The notes below the pieces were generated by a model. That model was not told the DNA's origin and searched no databases. It saw nothing but the letters and a program-made list of their open reading frames with translations. Positions 13,307-17,560 of a stretch of DNA of 17,560 nt are shown here, in pieces. Positions within the stretch are counted from its first letter, which is position 1. Every line of letters begins with the position of its first letter. Source of the DNA: an uncultured Christensenella sp. (lineage in GTDB: Bacteria; Bacillota; Clostridia; Christensenellales; UBA1242); the NCBI GenBank assembly GCA_905203645.1, contig CAJKWP010000022.1, positions 1 to 17,560 on the forward strand, in the 5' to 3' direction. The translations under genes were made by a program, and so were the position numbers.

Positions 13307-14434
13307 TTATTCTTTATTTTGTTGTGGTGGGGTTTGGCTTTGTGTCAAAGTCTTATTTTCAAAAAGAGGCTTGTTGTGCATACAGGCAAAAAATATTTTT
13401 TTCATAAGTGGATATTTTTGTTTCATTTTGCAAAGCAGTGCAATTTGATTTTTGCATCTGTCAAGATTTTCATTTTTGTAAGTTGTGTTGAAATATTTGT
13501 CGTCTTGCAAAAAGTCTGTCAAAAATCTCAGGCAAAGTTCATAAGTTACCAAAAGCGGTGCAACAAGCAAAGATTTTTGTTCGACAGGTGAAATGTCATT
13601 CCAAATGGCAAGGTAGCCCTTTGCAAATGCAGCGTAGTTTAAGATGTTGAATGTTACGTCTGTTTCGGGTTGATTTTCTTTTGCACTGTTGCAACCTGAC
13701 CTTATCGCATCACCAAAATCATAACAAAGATAACTTGGCATAACTGTATCAAAATCAATTACGCAAGTATGTCGTTTTCCAAAAATAATGTTGTTTATTT
13801 TTGTGTCGCCATGAATGATTCGTTTTGGCAAGCCAAGTGCAATCAAAGTGTTTATTTCGGCAATCAAAAAATTGTTGACTATCAAAAAGTCAATTTGTTC
13901 CTTTGCAAGTTTCACTCTGGCTTGATTTCCGCATTTGACAGCCTCCAAAAAATCTTCGTATCTTTTTTGGGTGTTGTGAAATTCTGGCAATGTAATATAA
14001 AGGTTGTTTGCAGGGAAGTGTTCAAGTGCCTTTGAAAATTTCGCAAAAGCAATTCCGGCTTTTTTGAAATCTTCAAAACTGTTTATAGTTTCGTAAACTT
14101 TTCCTTCAAAAAATTCAAACAGGCGAAAGTTTTGATTTCCAACACGCTCAAAGCTTTGTCCATCAGCAGTTGGGACAAGTTTCATGGTTGTCATTTTTTT
14201 GCTTTCTATGTAATCTGTTATATTTTTTATATTTGTCATGAGCTTTTGTTCATCACCCATGTTTTTTGAAATTTGTTGCAAAATATACTTGTTCGTCTGT
14301 GTTTCAACCAAAAAGGTTTTGTTTACAAGTCCGTTTCCATAAGGCTTTATTGAAAGTATTTGTCCCTTGATATCAAACTTTTTTGCAATTCCGAAAAGTA
14401 TTTGTTGTTTCAATTTTGTTCTTTTGTTTTTCAT
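13307..14434 (-). CDS. Aminoglycoside phosphotransferase-fold sugar kinase, N-acetylhexosamine 1-kinase (NahK)-like
   Basis: This 375-residue kinase has the length of NahK enzymes. The catalytic loop is IIHGDTKINN (206-215), with Asp210 as the likely base and the NahK-like D-T-K-I-N-N wording. The metal-binding segment is VIDFDTVMPSYLCYDFGDAIR (225-245, contiguous). The N-terminal lobe starts about residue 20, with a glycine-bearing loop (SIKPYGNGLVNKTFLVE). Such kinases phosphorylate the anomeric position of GlcNAc/GalNAc; fructosamine or choline kinases share the fold. It ends 28 nt past the inverted repeat, and is convergent with the M23 gene. The ATG at 14434 lies only 5 nt from a TATCAT -10 box and has no Shine-Dalgarno. 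Confidence 0.85.
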   Translation of the reverse strand: MKNKRTKLKQQILFGIAKKFDIKGQILSIKPYGNGLVNKTFLVETQTNKYILQQISKNMGDEQKLMTNIKNITDYIESKKMTTMKLVPTADGQSFERVGNQNFRLFEFFEGKVYETINSFEDFKKAGIAFAKFSKALEHFPANNLYITLPEFHNTQKRYEDFLEAVKCGNQARVKLAKEQIDFLIVNNFLIAEINTLIALGLPKRIIHGDTKINNIIFGKRHTCVIDFDTVMPSYLCYDFGDAIRSGCNSAKENQPETDVTFNILNYAAFAKGYLAIWNDISPVEQKSLLVAPLLVTYELCLRFLTDFLQDDKYFNTTYKNENLDRCKNQIALLCKMKQKYPLMKKIFFACMHNKPLFENKTLTQSQTPPQQNKE

Positions 14435-14439
14435 ATTTT

Positions 14440-14469
14440 ATGATATGATTCTTGCAACATAATGGTTAA
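14440..14469 (-). promoter_or_regulatory. Promoter candidate of the NahK-like gene (leaderless type)
   Basis: On the minus strand TTAACC (14464-14469) is 18 bp from TATCAT (14440-14445), which ends 5 nt before the ATG. The -35 match is moderate. Confidence 0.4.
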
Positions 14470-14475
14470 AAATGC

Positions 14476-14506
14476 AAAAAAAAATATAACCCGCAGGTTA
14501 TATTTT
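14476..14506 (-). terminator. Rho-independent terminator of the DUF4234 gene
   Basis: Read on the minus strand, AAAATATAACC and GGTTATATTTT form a perfect 11-bp stem around TGCG, followed by a T run of about nine in total. It isolates the DUF4234 gene from the kinase gene. Confidence 0.85.
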
Positions 14507-14522
14507 ATGTAATCAAAATTGC

Positions 14523-14894
14523 TTATTCTTCAACAGGAGCAGCTGGTTCTTCAACTGGTGCTTCAATAGCAACTTCTTTTTCTGGCAAATGGTTTGCTTC
14601 ATTTTGCATCAAAAGCCAAGCGATTCCGCCAAGGCAGAACAATGACAAAACAAGGTACATAACTCCGTCATTTTTGCCACCAAGAGCTTTGAGTCTTTTG
14701 CCAACAGCGTATGACCAGTAGAGTTCATAGATTCCAAGTGTAACAATCGACATAAAGAAATGACCAACACCTGTAAAGCCCATACCTGTTTCTTTCTTCA
14801 ATTGATTTTGGAATGAGCAGTACCAATATATACCATAAATTCCGCAAGTAACAATCATCAAAAGAATCATAACCAAGATATTTCTCTTTTTCAT
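14523..14894 (-). CDS. DUF4234 family membrane protein
   Basis: This 123-residue protein starts MKKRNILVMILLMIVTCGIY and continues GIYWYCSFQNQL, the characteristic opening of DUF4234 (a helix ending in T-C-G-I-Y-x-I-Y-W). A second copy of that pattern, VTLGIYELYWSYAVGKRLKA, follows at about 53-72, and a third hydrophobic segment covers 80-97. The tail is acidic and proline-rich (ending PVEEPAAPVEE). Function of the family is unknown; it is a membrane protein. The ATG at 14894 has a strong AAAGGAGA RBS with 7 nt spacing; a TTG two codons upstream is disfavoured. It has its own promoter and terminator, so it is monocistronic and divergent from a TM2 gene. Confidence 0.85.
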   Translation of the reverse strand: MKKRNILVMILLMIVTCGIYGIYWYCSFQNQLKKETGMGFTGVGHFFMSIVTLGIYELYWSYAVGKRLKALGGKNDGVMYLVLSLFCLGGIAWLLMQNEANHLPEKEVAIEAPVEEPAAPVEE

Positions 14895-14938
14895 AAACAA
14901 TCTCCTTTTGTTAAATTCGCAATATAAATGCTGTCATA

Positions 14939-14968
14939 ATTGTAGCAAATACTTAATTCAAATGTAAA
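14939..14968 (-). promoter_or_regulatory. Promoter of the DUF4234 gene
   Basis: On the minus strand TTTACA (14963-14968) is 18 bp from TACAAT (14939-14944), with a TG one base before the -10 (extended -10). The leader of about 38 nt carries an AAAGGAGA RBS. Confidence 0.7.
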
Positions 14969-15107
14969 ATAATTTGTAGAATATTTTTAAAAAATCACAA
15001 AACAAAGCGAAAAATATCAATTTTTTTATTCTTGATTGATATTAGTTTTTTTTGTTTTTCTCAAATTTGTATTTTGTTTATTTTTACAGTCAAAAAAGTT
15101 TGATTGA

Positions 15108-15136
15108 TTGACAACATCACATTGCTTTGATATCAT
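15108..15136 (+). promoter_or_regulatory. Consensus promoter of the TM2 gene (leaderless type)
   Basis: A perfect TTGACA (15108-15113) is 17 bp from TATCAT (15131-15136), with TG at 15128-15129 (extended -10). The -10 ends 6 nt before the ATG at 15143, so the predicted start is the A of the start codon. No RBS exists upstream. Confidence 0.75.
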
Positions 15137-15142
15137 ATATAT

Positions 15143-15604
15143 ATGCGTACAAAATACAGAAAAGACACAAAAAAATGCCCAAGATGCGGTCAAAAATGTC
15201 TGACAAATCAAAAAGATTGTCCGTCATGTGGTCTTATCTTCAAAAGATTGGAAATGGCAACCAACACTCAGGCAAAAAAACAATTTTTCAAAAAGGACAA
15301 GTCTGTTGTTATGACAAACAATTTGCCATCTGATGTCAAAAGATGGGTTTTGATTTTGCTTTGTTTGTTTTTGGGACCATTTGGTGCACATTGCTTCGCC
15401 GTGGGAAGATATTATCGTGGCACGTATATGCTTGTTGTGACATTGATTTCTCTTGTTGTCATAACAATTCAATACACACACTCGACCGAAGTGTTTATGT
15501 CGTACTTTTTTGTATTTCCAGCATTGATGGCTATCTTTTGGATGGTTGATTTGTTTGAAATCTGTTTTGGTTTGTTCAAAGTGCCTGTTGCACTTGAAAG
15601 TTGA
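15143..15604 (+). CDS. Zinc-ribbon plus TM2 domain membrane protein
   Basis: This 153-residue protein combines an N-terminal zinc ribbon (C12-x2-C15 and C26-x2-C29, in KKCPRCGQK ... DCPSCG) with a TM2 domain. The TM2 part begins at LPSDVKRWVLILLCLFLGPF (62-81), the usual GPFGAHxFYxGRYxxG pattern being GPFGAHCFAVGRYYRG (79-94), followed by a second membrane pair to about 145. The role of bacterial TM2 proteins is not established. The zinc ribbon shows that the early ATG is the true start, although it has no Shine-Dalgarno and coincides with the predicted transcription start. It leads a unit with mnmA, which follows after 6 nt. Confidence 0.85.
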   Translation: MRTKYRKDTKKCPRCGQKCLTNQKDCPSCGLIFKRLEMATNTQAKKQFFKKDKSVVMTNNLPSDVKRWVLILLCLFLGPFGAHCFAVGRYYRGTYMLVVTLISLVVITIQYTHSTEVFMSYFFVFPALMAIFWMVDLFEICFGLFKVPVALES

Positions 15605-15610
15605 GGTTTT

Positions 15611-16684
15611 ATGAAAACTGTGGTTGTTGGAATAAGTGGCGGTGTTGATTCGTCGGTGGCAGCATATCTTTTGAAAAAACAAGGATACAATGTCATAGGT
15701 CTTTTTATGATAAATTGGGAAGAAGGTGAAAATTGCACTGCCGAACAAGATTATGAAGATGTAAAAAGGGTTTGCAACACTTTGCAAATACCTTATTTTT
15801 CAGTCAACTTTGCAAAAGAATATTATGACAACGTGTTTGAATATTTTTTGGAGCAATACAAAAATGGCAGAACGCCAAATCCCGACGTTCTGTGCAATCG
15901 TGAAATCAAATTCAAACCCTTTTTGCAAAAGGCAAAAGCACTTGGTGCAGACTTTATTGCAACTGGACATTATGTGAAAAAAGTGCAGTTGCCCGACGGA
16001 AAATATGCACTTGCAAAAGCGGATGATTTGTCAAAAGACCAAAGTTATTTTTTGAATCAACTGTCCGAAGCACAAATCAAAGATGCGTTGTTCCCACTTG
16101 AAAATTTGCAAAAAACACAGGTTAGGCAAATTGCCGAAGAACTTGGATTGGTCAACGCCAAAAAGAAGGACAGCACAGGTATATGCTTTATTGGTGAACG
16201 TAATTTCAAAAAGTTTTTAAGTCAATATTTGCCAGCGCAACCTGGGCTTATAAAAACGGTTGATGGAAAAATTGTTGGAAAACACGATGGACTTATGTAT
16301 TACACCTTGGGTCAACGACGTGGTCTTGGCATAGGCGGAAAAAGTGATGGCAATGGCGAAAGATGGTTTGTTTTGAAAAAAGATTTGAAGGAAAACGTTT
16401 TGGTTGTGTCGCAAGGCGAGGGTGAAGAATTGTTCTCGGTTGGCTTGGATACAAAAGGTTTTAACTGGTTGCCTAACAAACCACAAAACGACGGATTTGA
16501 CTGCTTTGCCAAATTTCGTTACAGACAACCAGACCAAAAGGTAAAAGTTACTTTTTGTGACCAAAATGTTCATTTGGATTTTTATGAAAAACAAAGGGCT
16601 GTTACAGAAGGACAATATGCAGTTTTGTATGACCAAAACGGTGTCATGCTTGGCGGCGGTGAAATTGACAAAGTGTATTTTTAA
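15611..16684 (+). CDS. mnmA: tRNA-specific 2-thiouridylase MnmA
   Basis: This enzyme makes 2-thiouridine at the wobble base (U34) of tRNAs for Lys, Glu and Gln, using ATP and a persulfide donor. The 357 residues match the family. The PP-loop is SGGVDSS (9-15). The catalytic cysteines appear in the expected places: C95 in NPDVLCNREIKF and C192 in DSTGICFIGERNF. TGHY (118-121) and YTLGQRRGLGIGG (231-243) are further family motifs. The C-terminal beta-barrel ends with AVLYDQNGVMLGGGEI. The GAGG RBS overlaps the stop of the TM2 gene, so coupling is likely. The lysine-rich, AAA-heavy codon use in the window fits a need for this modification, but that is inference. Confidence 0.97.
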   Translation: MKTVVVGISGGVDSSVAAYLLKKQGYNVIGLFMINWEEGENCTAEQDYEDVKRVCNTLQIPYFSVNFAKEYYDNVFEYFLEQYKNGRTPNPDVLCNREIKFKPFLQKAKALGADFIATGHYVKKVQLPDGKYALAKADDLSKDQSYFLNQLSEAQIKDALFPLENLQKTQVRQIAEELGLVNAKKKDSTGICFIGERNFKKFLSQYLPAQPGLIKTVDGKIVGKHDGLMYYTLGQRRGLGIGGKSDGNGERWFVLKKDLKENVLVVSQGEGEELFSVGLDTKGFNWLPNKPQNDGFDCFAKFRYRQPDQKVKVTFCDQNVHLDFYEKQRAVTEGQYAVLYDQNGVMLGGGEIDKVYF

Positions 16685-16697
16685 AAGTGAGTAAAAT

Positions 16698-17519
16698 ATG
16701 GAATTGATGATTGAAGAAAAAAAACAAGAACTTGAAGAAGAAGTTGGCACTTTTGCTATCAAACAAAAAAACGAACCAAACAAGGATGACGTTTTGGTTG
16801 TTATTATGCTTGAAAAAAATCCAAATTTCAAAGGGTTTATAAAATCCTATGAATTGCCAATTTGTGGAAAACAAACTTGGGAATGGGTAAAACTTGCAGT
16901 TGACGGTTTTCAAACAAAAACAATAACCTGCACAGGTGAGTCGGATGTATTGTCACTTTTGAAACCACTTTTGAACGACAAAAAATGGACAATGGTGCTT
17001 TATTCGGATACGCCACTTTTGAAAAAGAGTACAGTTGAAGAAATTTTGTCTTTTGCCGAATTTAAAGATATGAACGTATTGACTCTTTCACGCGGTTATG
17101 TTTTCAAAACCGAATATATAAAACAAGCCGAAACCATACTTTCATCAAATATTGAATATTTTGACGAGGAAGATTTTGTTTCGGTGTATGATTTGAAACA
17201 ACTTGCTTTTGTTACAGAAATTATGAAAAACAGAATACTTGATTTTCACTTTCAGAACGGAGTTTTTATCGAAAGTCCATCAACTTGCCATATTGATGCA
17301 GACGTAATAATTGAACCAGGTACAAAACTTTTTGGAAATCAAAGCATTCGCGGGAAAAGTATAATTGGCAAAAATTGCGTTTTGGAAGGATACAATCAAA
17401 TTGAAAACAGCATTATTTCAGATAATTGCAAAATAATAAACAGTTATATTCAATCAAGTCGAGTTTCGGAAAATATGGTTGTCGGACCATTTGAAGGTAT
17501 AATAAAAAAATCAACTTGA
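16698..17519 (+). CDS. GlmU-like protein, short and with degenerate N-terminal signature
   Basis: The 273 residues resemble a compressed GlmU (GlcNAc-1-P uridyltransferase plus left-handed beta helix; normally about 456 residues). VLYSDTPLL (100-108) matches the nucleotidyltransferase motif with its metal aspartate (D104), and MKNRILDFHFQNGVFIESPS (176-195) with CHIDADVIIEPGTKLFGN (197-214) closely matches the GlmU linker into the beta helix. The loop that normally reads LAAGxGTRM is replaced by VVIMLEKNPNFKGF (34-47). Only about four to five hexapeptide turns follow (196-268), and the acetyltransferase active-site region is absent. A charged coil (MELMIEEKKQELEEEVG) starts it. It follows mnmA by 13 nt with a poor RBS and ends in a true TGA. 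Activity is doubtful. Confidence 0.72.
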   Translation: MELMIEEKKQELEEEVGTFAIKQKNEPNKDDVLVVIMLEKNPNFKGFIKSYELPICGKQTWEWVKLAVDGFQTKTITCTGESDVLSLLKPLLNDKKWTMVLYSDTPLLKKSTVEEILSFAEFKDMNVLTLSRGYVFKTEYIKQAETILSSNIEYFDEEDFVSVYDLKQLAFVTEIMKNRILDFHFQNGVFIESPSTCHIDADVIIEPGTKLFGNQSIRGKSIIGKNCVLEGYNQIENSIISDNCKIINSYIQSSRVSENMVVGPFEGIIKKST

Positions 17520-17560
17520 AAATAATTTATTATTAAAATTTAGTTTAAAAAAAATAAATA

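Noticed and set aside
13254..13591. Two overlapping plus-strand ORFs (64 and 108 aa) in the kinase 3' end
   Set aside because: They lie opposite strongly conserved NahK-like coding sequence. The hydrophobic character arises from the complement of Lys/Asn-rich codons.
15013..15053. 9-bp stem AATATCAAT/ATTGATATT followed by T8 resembling a terminator
   Set aside because: The stem is almost all A-T with a 13-nt loop, and no plus-strand gene ends just upstream, so it is probably a chance feature of the AT-rich divergent promoter region.
15224..15787. 187-aa minus-strand ORF over the TM2 and mnmA starts
   Set aside because: Its composition is shadow-like (many Lys, His, Cys), and the zinc ribbon, TM2 and PP-loop motifs are on the plus strand.
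17520..17560. AATAAT/ATTATT palindrome at the right edge
   Set aside because: It is pure A-T and short, expected by chance, and the region is cut by the window end.

Overview
The window comes from a low-GC, Gram-positive-type bacterium, most likely a Bacillota/Clostridia-like lineage. It is AT-rich with standard stop codons; TGA is used as a true stop. Supporting signs are a dnaX-ybaB-recR cluster, a proofreading-dead PolA, near-consensus sigma-A promoters, a SpoIIQ-like M23 protein behind a possible YwmB-like protein, and no outer-membrane genes. No rRNA, tRNA, CRISPR array or transposase gene was seen. Leucine is mostly TTG/CTT rather than TTA in the genes read by eye.

Layout. 1-2293 (+): the 3' part of feoB, with an apparent frame break at an A6 run near the left edge, a possible 26-codon ORF joined to both neighbours by ATGA overlaps, and a DUF1614-like membrane protein. 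2295-2468 (-): a 57-aa protein. 2524-4935 (+): promoter, dnaX, ybaB, recR. The dnaX zero frame stops at an A10 run, and the C-terminal (tau) domain continues in the -1 frame. 5041-5265: an unrecognised 51-aa gene with its own strong promoter, RBS and terminator. 5295-8487: promoter, acpP, a 98-aa membrane protein, polA, and a terminator lying inside the 3' end of the convergent gene. 8423-9544 (-): an exported polysaccharide deacetylase, divergent across a repeat-bearing promoter region from 9658-10797 (+), a glycerol-1-phosphate-dehydrogenase-like protein without any histidine. 10891-13146 (+): a lipoprotein with bacterial repeat domains, a secreted protein (perhaps YwmB-like), and a membrane-anchored M23 endopeptidase. 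13147-13278: a large composite inverted repeat. 13307-14894 (-): a NahK-like sugar kinase and a DUF4234 protein. 15143-17519 (+): a zinc-ribbon/TM2 protein, mnmA, and a short GlmU-like protein whose N-terminal signature has decayed.

Most genes are housekeeping: replication and repair (dnaX, ybaB, recR, polA), fatty-acid carrier (acpP), iron uptake (feoB), tRNA thiolation (mnmA), and cell envelope (deacetylase, M23, lipoprotein, GlmU-like). The least ordinary signals are the dnaX recoding site, several genes whose -10 box lies only 4-6 nt from the ATG (candidate leaderless mRNAs), the 51-aa orphan gene, the inverted repeat, the histidine-free dehydrogenase relative, and the small ORFs.
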